Shown: positions 45,537 through 54,868 of the stretch, piece after piece
How the letters are laid out: every line of letters starts with the position of its first letter
Position numbering within the stretch: the first letter of the stretch is position 1
Assembly: GCA_965262425.1 (NCBI GenBank)
Contig: OZ253536.1
Span: 558,001 to 622,000, forward strand
Reading direction: 5' to 3'
From: CAZOZZ01 sp965262425
Lineage (GTDB): Bacteria; Acidobacteriota; Terriglobia; 20CM-2-55-15
DNA: 64,000 nucleotides
Translations under genes and position numbers: made by a program
Notes under the pieces: model-generated
Database searches by the model: none
Told to the model about the DNA's origin: nothing
Seen by the model: only the letters and a program-made list of their open reading frames with translations

Positions 45537-47207
45537 ATGGCTATCGATCGCAGAACATTCATCCGTTCCGGTGTCGCCGCCGGAGGTCTCCTGTCCGTGT
45601 CGGGCTACGGCTGTAGCCCCGCCGCACCCGACCCCGCCGCCGACGAAGTTGCCGGGTCCGGGCCGGCCGGGTCTTTCGAGTTGGAGGAGATCACGATCTC
45701 CCAGCTCCGGGAGCGCATCACTTCAGGGGAACTGTCCTGTCGCGCGGTCGCGGAAATGTATCTGGAACGAATCGAGGCCCTCAACACGACCGGGCCCCGA
45801 CTTCATGCTGTTCTGGAGACGAATCCGGATGCGTTGCAGATTGCCGATGCACTGGATCAGGAACTCCAGGCCCAGGGCCCCCGTGGACCGCTTCATGGCA
45901 TCCCGATTCTTCTGAAGGACAACATCGACACCGCCGACAGGATGACGACGACAGCCGGCTCCACCTCACTTCGGGGTTCGATTCCACTACAGGATTCCTT
46001 CGTTGCACGGAAGCTGCGTGAGGCCGGAGCCGTGTTGCTAGGCAAAGCGAACATGAGCGAGTGGGCCGGCTGGAAGTCTTTCGAGCGCGGAACGCCAGGA
46101 TGGAGCGGCCGGGGTTGGGACGGTGGCCGGGGCGGGTTCTGCAGGAATCCCTATGTGCTGGACCGCGTGCCGGGTGGCTCCAGTGCAGGCTCGGGTGTTG
46201 GGGCTGCAGCCAATCTTGCGACGGCGACTATCGGTTCGGAGACCGATGGCTCGATCGTCGGACCGTCTTCGAGAAACTCCCTGGTCGGGATCAAACCCAC
46301 GATCGGCCTCGTCAGTCGCGGCGGCGTCATCCCGATCTCCCATAGCCAGGACAGTACCGGTCCGATGGCGCGCTCGGTCGCCGACGCCGCGATCGTTCTG
46401 GGGACCCTGACGGGCATAGACCCGCGCGACCCGCTGACAGCGCCCAGCCAGGGCAACGCCCTGACGGATTACACGCAAGCGCTCGATCCGGACGGCTTGA
46501 ACGGCGCCCGTATCGGGGTCGCCCGTGCCTACGCCGGCTTCGACGATCGTGTCGACAGACTTCTGGAGGAAGCTCTGGACGTGATGAAACAGCAGGGCGC
46601 AACCATCGTTGATCCGATCGAGCTGCCCGCCGAACTTCGTTTCGGTAACGAGTTCGAAATGGAAGTGCTCTATTACGAGTTCAAGGCGGATCTGAACGCG
46701 TACCTGGCCTCGCTCGGCCCCGACGCTCCAGTCAAGTCGTTGAAGGAGGTCATTGAACACAACGAGGCGAATGCGGATCTCGAATTATCGCTGTTCGGCC
46801 AGGAGTTGTTGATTGGTTCCGAGGAACGGGGCCCTTTGAGTGAGCCCAGGTATGTCGAGGCGCTGGGACACAGCCATCGGCTTTCGCGTGCCGAGGGAAT
46901 CGATCGCGTGATGGTCGCCGAGCGCCTGGACGCCATCGTGGGACCGACGAGTGGTCCCGCTGCCTTGCTCGATCCGCTCGGTGGCCGCGGGGGTTCCGGC
47001 GGAGGCTGCTCGACTCCTTCCGCGATGGCGGGCTACCCCAACATGACCCTTCCGATGGGGTTCATCTTCGGTCTGCCGGTAGGAATCTCGCTGTTCGGGC
47101 GGGCATGGACCGAATCCACGTTGATCCGGTTGGCCTATGGCTACGAACAAGCCACCAAACATCGGCAGCCGCCGAAATTTCTGCCAACTATGGACGTGAC
47201 TGCCTGA
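45537..47207 (+). CDS. Tat-exported amidase-signature hydrolase
   Basis: The protein has 556 residues with a Tat signal (DRRTFIRSGVAAGGLLSVSG) followed by a Cys at 26 that could be lipidated. The amidase signature is complete: catalytic Lys127 in PILLKDNIDT, the cis-Ser pair at 215-216 in VPGGSSAGSG and the nucleophile Ser239 in SETDGSIVGPSS. The family hydrolyses amide bonds (ammonia release). An exported member may act on peptides, amides or cell-wall-derived compounds rather than tRNA, and no GatB/GatC genes are nearby. The start ATG 45537 is preceded in frame by GTG 45531; I prefer the ATG. The redoxin gene follows after 68 bp. Confidence 0.9.
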   Translation: MAIDRRTFIRSGVAAGGLLSVSGYGCSPAAPDPAADEVAGSGPAGSFELEEITISQLRERITSGELSCRAVAEMYLERIEALNTTGPRLHAVLETNPDALQIADALDQELQAQGPRGPLHGIPILLKDNIDTADRMTTTAGSTSLRGSIPLQDSFVARKLREAGAVLLGKANMSEWAGWKSFERGTPGWSGRGWDGGRGGFCRNPYVLDRVPGGSSAGSGVGAAANLATATIGSETDGSIVGPSSRNSLVGIKPTIGLVSRGGVIPISHSQDSTGPMARSVADAAIVLGTLTGIDPRDPLTAPSQGNALTDYTQALDPDGLNGARIGVARAYAGFDDRVDRLLEEALDVMKQQGATIVDPIELPAELRFGNEFEMEVLYYEFKADLNAYLASLGPDAPVKSLKEVIEHNEANADLELSLFGQELLIGSEERGPLSEPRYVEALGHSHRLSRAEGIDRVMVAERLDAIVGPTSGPAALLDPLGGRGGSGGGCSTPSAMAGYPNMTLPMGFIFGLPVGISLFGRAWTESTLIRLAYGYEQATKHRQPPKFLPTMDVTA

Positions 47208-47275
47208 GACGGGCTACCTCGCGCGGTATTGCGAGACTCGCCAACCTGTTGAAGCGGGAGAGCGGAGATTGAGAG

Positions 47276-47893
47276 ATGGTCAAGACGGCTTCCACGATGC
47301 TGGCCCTGGGAACGCCGGCGCCTCCTTTTGAACTGCCCGGCACCGGGGGCGCAACAGTGGCGTCGGCGGACCTTTCGACTGACCGGGGTCTGTTGGTTGT
47401 GTTCATGTGCCCTCACTGTCCGTTCGTCAAACATATTCGAAAAGGACTGGCTCGCTTCGGGCGGGAATATCAGGAACGGGGGCTGGCCATGGTCGCCATC
47501 AACTCCAACGACACCGCCGCCTCCCCCGACGACAGCCCGGAGTTCATGACCGAAGAGGCCCGGGAAGAAGGCTATACATTCCCGTATCTGTTCGATGAGA
47601 CTCAGGCCGTTGCCAAAGAATTCAAAGCGGCCTGCACACCCGACTTCTTTCTCTTCGACCGAGATCGCCGGCTGGCCTATCGAGGTCAGTTTGACCCGAG
47701 TCGGCCCGGGAACGGCGTGGCGGTAACCGGATCGGATGTTCGAGCCGCCGCCGATGCCGTACTTGTCGGGCGTGGCGTTGCCGAAGACCAGAAACCCAGC
47801 GTCGGATGCAATATCAAGTGGTCCGAGAACAACGCTCCAGCGTATTTTAGTCATGCGGGAATAGGGGCAATTGATGTCAATGAAACCTCCTGA
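47276..47893 (+). CDS. Thioredoxin-fold redoxin (AhpC/TSA-like) protein
   Basis: The protein has 205 residues without a clear signal peptide. The redox-active motif is C45-P-H-C48 in VVFMCPHCPFVKH, followed by AINSNDTAASPDDSPEFM and the cis-Pro region ACTPDFFLFDRDRRLAYRGQ. This CPHC subfamily is common in Acidobacteria and Planctomycetes and is annotated as a thioredoxin-family or redoxin-domain protein. It is presumed to reduce disulfides or peroxides. The start ATG follows GGGAGAGCGGAG. It probably belongs with the upstream amidase gene. Confidence 0.88.
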   Translation: MVKTASTMLALGTPAPPFELPGTGGATVASADLSTDRGLLVVFMCPHCPFVKHIRKGLARFGREYQERGLAMVAINSNDTAASPDDSPEFMTEEAREEGYTFPYLFDETQAVAKEFKAACTPDFFLFDRDRRLAYRGQFDPSRPGNGVAVTGSDVRAAADAVLVGRGVAEDQKPSVGCNIKWSENNAPAYFSHAGIGAIDVNETS

Positions 47894-48097
47894 AGCCACT
47901 AGCGGCCTGTGCTGCCACGGCCGGACCGCATCTGCCGGCAATCCCTTTGCGCAGAACGAAAGTTTGATTGCTTCCGGGTCGTTTCTTTCGTATGCTTCAC
48001 CCAAATTTACGGCCATGAGAATGACCGCCCGAGTGAGCTGGATGGGTCGAACTCTCATGGCAGAACGCCACATCTTTTTCCCCGAAACGTGCCGACA

Positions 48098-48124
48098 GGT
48101 GGAACAGGTGGAACAGGAGGAACA
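48098..48124 (+). repeat. Three tandem 9-bp repeats that include the ribosome binding site
   Basis: GGTGGAACA, GGTGGAACA and GGAGGAACA run without gap into ATG 48125. The third unit supplies the AGGAGG ribosome site, so changes in repeat number or sequence could alter translation of the TPR gene. Confidence 0.7.
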
Positions 48125-49102
48125 ATGTCCAGGGTGATCATTTTGCTCGTTCTCCTCGCGGTGACCCACGTTCCCGCTTTTGCATTCCAGGGAGGGCCGA
48201 CGATCAGAGGCAAGATCAGCTACCAGTCCCGGCCGCCTGAAAACGAGTTTCTGGTCGAGTTGCAGACGCAGGACCGGCGGGTGGTCCTGGTGGCCCGCCT
48301 GCGGGGAGACAACGATTTTCACTTTCAGGGAATCACAGGAGGCCACTATTTCATCCATGTCAAGGTCGATGGGTATGTAGAAATCCAGCAGTCCCTCGAA
48401 GTGATGGGGGGGCCGAATTTCGTCGACATCGTCTTGCGTGAAACAGACGAGAGGGTGCGGAGCCGGGGCGGGTTCGTCGGTGACAACCCCAATGTCGTCG
48501 ACATCGCTGCGCTGGCGGCGAAGCATCCGGAAGAGGCTGTCGAGGAGTACGAGAAATCGCTGGACGACATCCAAAAAGAAGACACGAAGCGTGCGATCGA
48601 GAGGTTGGAAAAGGCCGTGCGTCTCGCGCCGGACTTCTTCCAGGCGCGCAACAACCTGGGCCTTCAGTACCAGAAGGAGCGTCGTTTTGAGGACGCCGAA
48701 AGCGAATTCAGGCAGGCGCATGCGTTGAATCGCAGCGAAGCGCAACCGCTGATAAACCTCGGCAATCTCTGGCTGGAACAGGATGACTTCGCACCGGCCG
48801 CAGTCGTGCTGCGCGAGGCGGTCCGACTGGCTCCCAGCTCGGCTGCCGCGCACTACTACCTGGGTTCGGCCTTGTACAAGACCTCGGCTCTGGAAGAGGC
48901 CGAAAGTTTCTTGATCCGTGCCCTCGAGCTCGAAACCTCCCCTGGATCGCGGCTGATGCTGGTCAACGTTTACATGCAGCAGCAGAGGTACAAGCCCGCG
49001 CTGGAACAACTGGATTGGTACCTTGAAGACAGTCCCGACGGCGAGGATCGTAAGGCAGTCGAGGAAATGCGCGACCGGATACTGAAGCTGCTTGAAGGTT
49101 GA
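48125..49102 (+). CDS. Secreted protein with carboxypeptidase-regulatory-like domain and TPRs
   Basis: The protein has 325 residues. It has a signal peptide (MSRVIILLVLLAVTHVPAFA), a beta-sandwich domain similar to the carboxypeptidase regulatory fold (TIRGKISYQSRPPENEFLVE, GITGGHYFIHVKVDGY, ~25-100), and then four to five TPRs (APDFFQARNNLGLQYQKERR, SEAQPLINLGNLWLEQDDF, SSAAAHYYLGSALYKTSAL). The frame is open upstream to 47909, but that part is low-complexity and lacks a ribosome site, whereas ATG 48125 has AGGAGG 4 bases upstream. It is likely a periplasmic binding or scaffold protein. The 231-bp gap before it shows no gene. Confidence 0.85.
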   Translation: MSRVIILLVLLAVTHVPAFAFQGGPTIRGKISYQSRPPENEFLVELQTQDRRVVLVARLRGDNDFHFQGITGGHYFIHVKVDGYVEIQQSLEVMGGPNFVDIVLRETDERVRSRGGFVGDNPNVVDIAALAAKHPEEAVEEYEKSLDDIQKEDTKRAIERLEKAVRLAPDFFQARNNLGLQYQKERRFEDAESEFRQAHALNRSEAQPLINLGNLWLEQDDFAPAAVVLREAVRLAPSSAAAHYYLGSALYKTSALEEAESFLIRALELETSPGSRLMLVNVYMQQQRYKPALEQLDWYLEDSPDGEDRKAVEEMRDRILKLLEG

Positions 49103-49165
49103 ACCGTCCGGACAGATCGAGGTTGGAGCCGCACTCGTAACCTCCCCAAACCTTCCATAGTCTCC

Positions 49166-49215
49166 TTGACATTTGGTTCACTCGTAGTCTACATTGTCGT
49201 CTACGCGATGTCTAC
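49166..49215 (+). promoter_or_regulatory. Promoter with three phased GTCTAC repeats upstream of padR-like gene
   Basis: TTGACA (49166-49171), an 18-bp spacer and TACATT (49190-49195). GTCTAC occurs at 49187, 49199 and 49210, spaced 12 and 11 bp, about one helical turn. The first copy overlaps the -10 box. This is a good arrangement for autoregulation by the PadR-type repressor encoded 36 bp downstream. Confidence 0.6.
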
Positions 49216-49250
49216 TTTAGCGACTTCGTTTCCCAGGAGCAACGGTAAGC

Positions 49251-49586
49251 GTGGGCGGATCCTTCATTGGTGAATTCGAACAGATGGTCCTGCTGGCCAT
49301 CCTTCAACTCGACGAGCGTGCGTATGCCCTCGAGGTGCGCCGGGAACTGGAAAGGAGGGCGAGGCGTACACCCAGCCGAAGCGCTCTGTACCGGACGTTT
49401 GACCGCCTGGCGGACAAGGGCTACCTGACCTGGGAACTGGAGGATGGAAGCCCCGTTCCCGATCGTGGAGGCCATCCCATGAGACGCCTGTGGGTTACCG
49501 AGGGCGGGAAGGACGCGCTACGCCAATCCAGGACGGCCCTCGCCCGTCTTTGGGAGGGCCTTGACACGGTCTTTGATGGATCATGA
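49251..49586 (+). CDS. PadR-family transcriptional regulator
   Basis: The protein has 111 residues, starting at GTG 49251 with AGGAG 11 bases upstream. It has a PadR winged helix: GEFEQMVLLAILQLDERAYA, then SRSALYRTFDRLADKGYLTW and the wing with RRLWVTEGGKDAL. PadR proteins repress neighbouring genes and often respond to small molecules or membrane stress. In Acidobacteria they commonly precede ADOP permease genes, as here, where the permease start lies within a few bases of this stop. The GTCTAC repeats upstream are its likely operator. Confidence 0.88.
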   Translation: MGGSFIGEFEQMVLLAILQLDERAYALEVRRELERRARRTPSRSALYRTFDRLADKGYLTWELEDGSPVPDRGGHPMRRLWVTEGGKDALRQSRTALARLWEGLDTVFDGS

Positions 49587-49593
49587 GACGACC

Positions 49594-52267
49594 ATGAGAC
49601 ACTCTGGCAACCGTTCGGTTCAGCCGCCCAGAGCAGCCGAGGCGGTGCTGGAACGACTCCTCCACCAGGGCAGTCTGGGACTTTCGATCCTGGGAGACCT
49701 CCGGGAGGACTTCGCCCGGATAAGGCGCAGGTCTTCCCTCGGAGCGGCCCGGCGATGGTATTGGTATCAGACGATCTCGTTCGGCCTACGCTACTTGTTT
49801 GTGCGTAAAGGCGTCCGGCCGATTTCGAATAAGAACGCACGAGTGACAGGGGGAGAAGTGGGAGCACTATTTCAGGAACTGCGGTACGTCGCGCGATGCC
49901 TGGCGCGCCGGCCCGGATTCGCATTGACGGTAGTGGCGCTCGTGGCTGTGGGAGTCGGCGCAACGACCACCATCTTCAGCGTCGTCGATGGCGTTCTGTT
50001 CCGGGAACTGCCTTATCCCGACCCGCACCAGTTGGTCTTTTTCGCCAATCCCAGCCACCCGGCACCTCTCTTCAAGGATTGGAGGGATCGCACCCACTCG
50101 TTTTCCGCCGTCGCAGCAGCTAGAGGCAGCCGGTTCGACATGACCGGAGACGCACGTCCTGAAGGCGTTTTTGGAGCGAGCGTCACCGAGGGGTTCTTCT
50201 CGATGTTCGGCGCGGATGCACAGTTCGGGCGGCTCTTCCGAGGTGATGACTTCGTCGGCGACCCCGCTCGAGTGGCGGTGTTGAGCCACGGCTTCTGGCG
50301 GCGAAAGTGGGGGGGAAATCCGGGAGCGATGGGGCAGACGATCCATCTAAATGGGACGCCAGTTGAAATTGTGGGTATCCTGTCGCCGTCGTTCCAGAAT
50401 CCGGAAACCATAACCAGCGGGCGGCGAGTCGACATGTGGCTGCCGGTAGACGTGGACAGCGAGGCAATGGACCGTCGCGATCGCTATTCGCTGAGAGTGG
50501 TCGGCCAACTCCGTCCGGGAGTCGATGTCCGGGCGGCGCAGGCGGATGTCGATGTCCTCTCCGCCCGGTTGGCCGAAGAGTCTCCCGATGAGTATCGGCG
50601 ACGGGACGGTACGGCCCGCACGTACCCTCTGATCCCTCTCCACGAAGCGACGACTGGAGAGGTCGATACGCCGTTGCGGGTGTTGCTTGGGGCCGTCAGC
50701 CTCATGCTCCTGATCGCCTGCGCCAATGTTGCCAACCTTTTTCTGGTGCGCGGCACCCATCGGCGTCGGGAAATGGCCCTGCGGGCGGCCTTGGGTGCCG
50801 GCCGGTCGCGGATTTTCTATCAGCTGCTTACCGAAAGCGTTTTCCTGTCCCTGGTCGGCGGTATGCTGGGGGTCGTCCTGGCGTTCGGCGGAGTTCAAGC
50901 CTTCGGCGCGTACGATCCCGGCGGTATCCCGCGGATGGATGCCATCGCGGTGGACTTGAGGGTCTTGCTGTTTGCCGTCTGCGTCTCGGTGGCAACGGGC
51001 GTGCTCTTCGGTCTCGTACCGGCTCTCCAGGCGGCGCGCTCGGATGTGAACGAGGGCCTCAAAGACGGAAGCCAATCCTCCACGGCGGGCCATGGCTGGA
51101 TCCGGCTCCGAAGTGGTCTCGTGATCACCGAGATCGCCGTGGCGATGATGCTCCTGGTGGGAGCTGGATTGCTCTTCCACAGTTTCGTGCGTCTGACTTC
51201 CGTCGATCCCGGCATCGATCCGGAGGGGTTGACCGTCGTGCCCTTGATGCTTCCTGCCAGCTATCCTGAAGACCGCCGCATCCCGTTTGTGGAAGAGTTG
51301 GTCGAGACGGTCGCTGCCATTCCGGGTGTCGAGATGGCGGTGGCGGGAGCTACGATACCGATGTCCTACGAAAACGGGCGGTGCTGTTACCAAACCAACA
51401 TCCGCACCGACCCGGAAGCAGACGACGCGCCCGCGTCGATCGTCCACCCGACAACGCCGGGGTATTTCGACCTTCTGGGAATCCGCATCCTGTGGGGTCG
51501 AGCGTTCGACGATAATGACCGGGATCGTTCTGCCGCTCCGGCCATCGTGAACGAGACCCTTGCTCGAGCGCTGTTCGGGGACCGGGACCCTCTGGGTCGA
51601 AGGTTGCATTTCGGTGGTATCGATTGGACGCTGGTCGGCGTTGCCGAAGACGTGCATCACTGGGCTCTTAATCGCTCGGCGGAAAACAACCTGTACGTTC
51701 CACATGCGATCTTCGGAGATCGGTTCCGCACGCTTCATGTGGCGGTTGCTTCGAGGCTGGAAGCCACAGTGCTGGCGGATGGACTCCGGCAGGCTGTGTG
51801 GAGCATCGATCCCGATCTTCCGGTCCCTGAGGTGAGCAGCCTCGGGACATTCATCTCCCGTTCGGTAGCCGAGCCCTGCTTCTATTCGCTCCTTCTCATG
51901 ACGTTCGCGACACTGTCAATCCTGCTTGCCGCCGGAGGGATCTACGGGTCCATTCTCTACTCGGTCGGCCAGCGAAGCCGGGAGTTGGGCATTCGTGTTG
52001 CCCTCGGTGCCCGCCGGGAACAGGTTGTGGCCATGGTCGTCAGGGGCGGCCTGCTCATGGCGATGGCCGGTATCGCGCTGGGCCTGGCCGGCGCCTATGG
52101 ATTGTCGCGCACGCTCGAAAGCTTTCTCTTCGGCGTCAGCAGTACGGATCCCTCGACGTTTGCGGCCGTGGCGATCCTGCTCGGTGGCGTGGCACTGGCG
52201 GCATCCTAATCTACCCGCGAGGCGGGCGGCGTCCGCCGATCCCATGGAGACACTCCGAACCGAGTAG
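49594..52267 (+). pseudogene. ADOP-type FtsX/MacB permease with a frameshift at its C-terminus
   Basis: The permease has about 870 residues: an ADOP N-terminal region (LGDLREDFARIR), then MacB periplasmic core and FtsX modules twice over (RRPGFALTVVALVAVGVGAT, LLGAVSLMLLIACANVANLF, LGIRVALGARREQVVAMVV), with about eight to ten membrane segments. The frame stops at 52209 after GGVALAAS. The conserved tail LPARRAASADPMETLRTE is present in the +1 frame to 52267, so one extra base near 52207-52212 truncates it. The homologue at 52292-54724 keeps the tail (YIPTRKALRVDPIQVLRNE). ADOP permeases lack an ATPase domain and their substrates are unknown. The start is uncertain (49576 or 49594). The frameshift may be real or a read error. 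Confidence 0.8.
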
Positions 52268-52291
52268 CGGAGCAGCGCGGGCACAAGCCAA

Positions 52292-54724
52292 CTACTCGTT
52301 CCGCAGTACCTGGATCGGGTCGACCCGCAACGCTTTTCGGGTTGGGATGTAGCCCGCCAATATCGAAATGGCTGCGAGCAAGCCGGTGAAGGCGAGGAAG
52401 GATCCTGCCTCGAGTCCGACGGTTCCGAACAACGCGCTTTCCATCAGCCGTCCCAGAGCGAAAGCCAGACCGACGCCAAACGTCAGGCCGATGCCCGTCA
52501 ACCGCGTCGCGTTGCCCAGCATCAAGCGCATGACGTTACCCGACGAAGCTCCCAGGGCGGTTCGGATGCCAATCTCCCGGGTGCGCTGGCTTACCTGGAA
52601 CACCATCAGCCCATAGATACCCATCGACGACAGCAACAGGGCCAGTGCGCCGAGTACCGCCATGATGCCGCCGGCGTATTGAATCCCCAGCGTCGTGTCC
52701 CGAATCGCGCGCTCCATCGTCCGGACCTCGTACATCGGTTGTGATGGGTCGGCGCGGAGCACGGCCTGGCGCAACGCCTCGGCGTGAAGAGTGGGTTCGT
52801 CCGCTGTGCGCAGGCCGATGGCGATGTGTCTCTCGGGCGACTGTCGGTACGGAAGGTAAAGGGTTGGGGCGTTTCGGCTGCCGATCCAGTGATGCACGAC
52901 ATCCCCCGAAACACCGACGACCTGGAGCCATTCGCTGGTTCGCGTGGTGACCATCAGTCGCTTACCGATCGCCTCTTCGCCGGGCCAGTGTCGTTCGGCC
53001 ATGGATCGGCTGACAACGGCGACCCGGGGGGCTTCCTGATCGTCGCTCGCCCCGAAAGCACGTCCCGCGAGCATCGGGATACGGAGCGTTTCGAAATAGT
53101 CGTCCGAGACCGTACGGTATTCGGCCCGGGGCGGGTTGGTATCGTCGTCCAATATCTCACCCTCGATGAAGACCCGGGTCGATGCCCCGTTGCCGGTTCC
53201 GGGCAGGGCATTGGACACCGTCAGGCTCTCGACGCCGGGAAGGGCGCCGGCTTCTTCGAGAGTCCGCTCGACGAATCGTCTCCGGGCATCGGGTTCTTCG
53301 TATTTCGGCTCCGGCAGCGAAATGCGGACGGTCAGCATGCCGTCGGGGTCGAAGCCCTGCGGCCCGGTGACCAGTCGCTGCATCGCGGTCACGGAAATGC
53401 CGGCCCCGACAAGCAAACCCAACGCCATCGCAATCTGTGCCACGACGAGTGCATTTCGCCCGTACTGGTGTCGGCCTGATCCCGTCGTGCCCCGTCCGCC
53501 GGATTTCAAGGCGGCGTTCGGGTCGGGCCTGGAAAAACGCAGGGCTGGAAATGCGCCGAAAGCCAGGGCGGACAGCAAAGACCCACCGAAGGTAAACGCG
53601 ATCAGGCGCATGTCGACATCGATTTGACCCCAGCCGTTGACGAACCGGGCGATGTTGGCCGGCATGTGGGAGCGAATGAGGTCCAACCCAATCCAGGCAA
53701 AGGCGATCGACAGGATCGCTCCAGCAATCGAAAGGACCAGAGCTTCGGCTATGAGAAGTTGAAACAGCCGGCCACGTCCGGCGCCCATCGCCGTCCGAAC
53801 TGCGAGTTCGCGGTTCCTTTCGGTGCCTCGTGCCAGGAGGAGATTTGCGATGTTGGCGCAGGCGATCAGAAGAACCAGACACGCACCCAACTGCATGACG
53901 GCCAGAAATGCCGGCGCGCCGGGATCGGTCAGGCCTTCGGCCAAGGAGCGAACCTTGACATCCCAGGCCTGGTTGGCAGTCGGATACTGCTCCTTCAATC
54001 GTTCGTCGATAACCTGCATCTGCGCCCTCGCGTCGTCGAGGGTACGGCCATCCTTCAGTTGGCCAACGACGGACAGGTATTTCGCGCGGCGGTTTAGGCG
54101 AGTATCGGGTGGAAAGGACAACGGAGACCAGACTTCGGCTCCTTCAGGGAAGTCGAACCCCTCGGGTGCGACACCGACGACCGTATAGGCTTTACCGTCC
54201 ATGACTATCGCCTGTCCCAGGATTGCGGCGTTGGCGCCAAAGCGCCTGGTCCAGAGTCCGTGACCCAGGATCACGCTGTCATCGTTCCCCACTTCCTCTT
54301 CCGAAGGCAGGAAGGTCCGGCCCAGCGCTGGTTCGACACCCAGGATTCCCAGGAAACCGGGTGACACGAACGTCCCCTGAACCCGTTCCGGTTCGCCTCG
54401 AGCTTCAAGGGTGAGGTTCGAGGATGCGTATGCCACGAGCGTTCCGAACACATCGGTTTGCTCCCGCCAGTCCAGGTAGTTGGCTGGAGCAACCGAAGAC
54501 GGTTCAAATTCGAACATACCGTTCAGTGAACTTTCCGCCAGCATGACCATCCGGTCGATGTTCTCGATCGGGAAAGGGCGCAGCACGATCGCATCGATCA
54601 CGCTGAAAATAGCGCCGTTGGCCCCCAGACCGAGAGCGAGCATGAGTACGACCGACGCGCTGACGAGTGGGCTTCTGGCGATCATGCGAAGCGAAAACCG
54701 GACATCCTGAGCAAAACCACGCAT
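52292..54724 (-). CDS. ADOP-type FtsX/MacB ABC transporter permease
   Basis: The protein has 810 residues from ATG 54724, with AGGAGGAAG about 12 bases upstream. The order is an N-terminal transmembrane helix (SPLVSASVVLMLALGLGANG), a MacB periplasmic domain, an FtsX domain (AVMQLGACLVLLIACANIANL), a second periplasmic core and a second FtsX domain (IMAVLGALALLLSSMGIYGL, REIGIRTALGASSGNVMRLM), and the intact tail VDPIQVLRNE. It is convergent with the frameshifted permease at 49594. No ATP-binding partner is encoded nearby. It probably moves or extracts a lipid, peptide or drug-like compound, but the substrate is unknown. Confidence 0.9.
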   Translation of the reverse strand: MRGFAQDVRFSLRMIARSPLVSASVVLMLALGLGANGAIFSVIDAIVLRPFPIENIDRMVMLAESSLNGMFEFEPSSVAPANYLDWREQTDVFGTLVAYASSNLTLEARGEPERVQGTFVSPGFLGILGVEPALGRTFLPSEEEVGNDDSVILGHGLWTRRFGANAAILGQAIVMDGKAYTVVGVAPEGFDFPEGAEVWSPLSFPPDTRLNRRAKYLSVVGQLKDGRTLDDARAQMQVIDERLKEQYPTANQAWDVKVRSLAEGLTDPGAPAFLAVMQLGACLVLLIACANIANLLLARGTERNRELAVRTAMGAGRGRLFQLLIAEALVLSIAGAILSIAFAWIGLDLIRSHMPANIARFVNGWGQIDVDMRLIAFTFGGSLLSALAFGAFPALRFSRPDPNAALKSGGRGTTGSGRHQYGRNALVVAQIAMALGLLVGAGISVTAMQRLVTGPQGFDPDGMLTVRISLPEPKYEEPDARRRFVERTLEEAGALPGVESLTVSNALPGTGNGASTRVFIEGEILDDDTNPPRAEYRTVSDDYFETLRIPMLAGRAFGASDDQEAPRVAVVSRSMAERHWPGEEAIGKRLMVTTRTSEWLQVVGVSGDVVHHWIGSRNAPTLYLPYRQSPERHIAIGLRTADEPTLHAEALRQAVLRADPSQPMYEVRTMERAIRDTTLGIQYAGGIMAVLGALALLLSSMGIYGLMVFQVSQRTREIGIRTALGASSGNVMRLMLGNATRLTGIGLTFGVGLAFALGRLMESALFGTVGLEAGSFLAFTGLLAAISILAGYIPTRKALRVDPIQVLRNE

Positions 54725-54815
54725 TTGGGATTCTTCCTCCTGTTCGGAGGGCATTACGGGTGGGAGGGTGGAAAAGTTCGATGTTTGATGCTGAAGGGTA
54801 CGGACCGGGATTGCG

Positions 54816-54855
54816 CCCGGGAGGCTGCTCCCTTTAAGAAGACACGCCTCCCGGG
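54816..54855 (-). terminator. Inverted repeat after the propeller gene, candidate terminator
   Basis: CCCGGGAGGC (54816-54825) pairs perfectly with GCCTCCCGGG (54846-54855), 13 bp downstream of the stop of the minus-strand gene at 54869. No T-run follows on the minus strand. Confidence 0.5.
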
Positions 54856-54868
54856 TATTTTCGATGTA

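Noticed and set aside
47909..48124. 72-codon N-terminal extension of the TPR gene at 48125
   Set aside because: The extension has no signal peptide and low-complexity GGT repeats; the ribosome site and signal peptide support ATG 48125.
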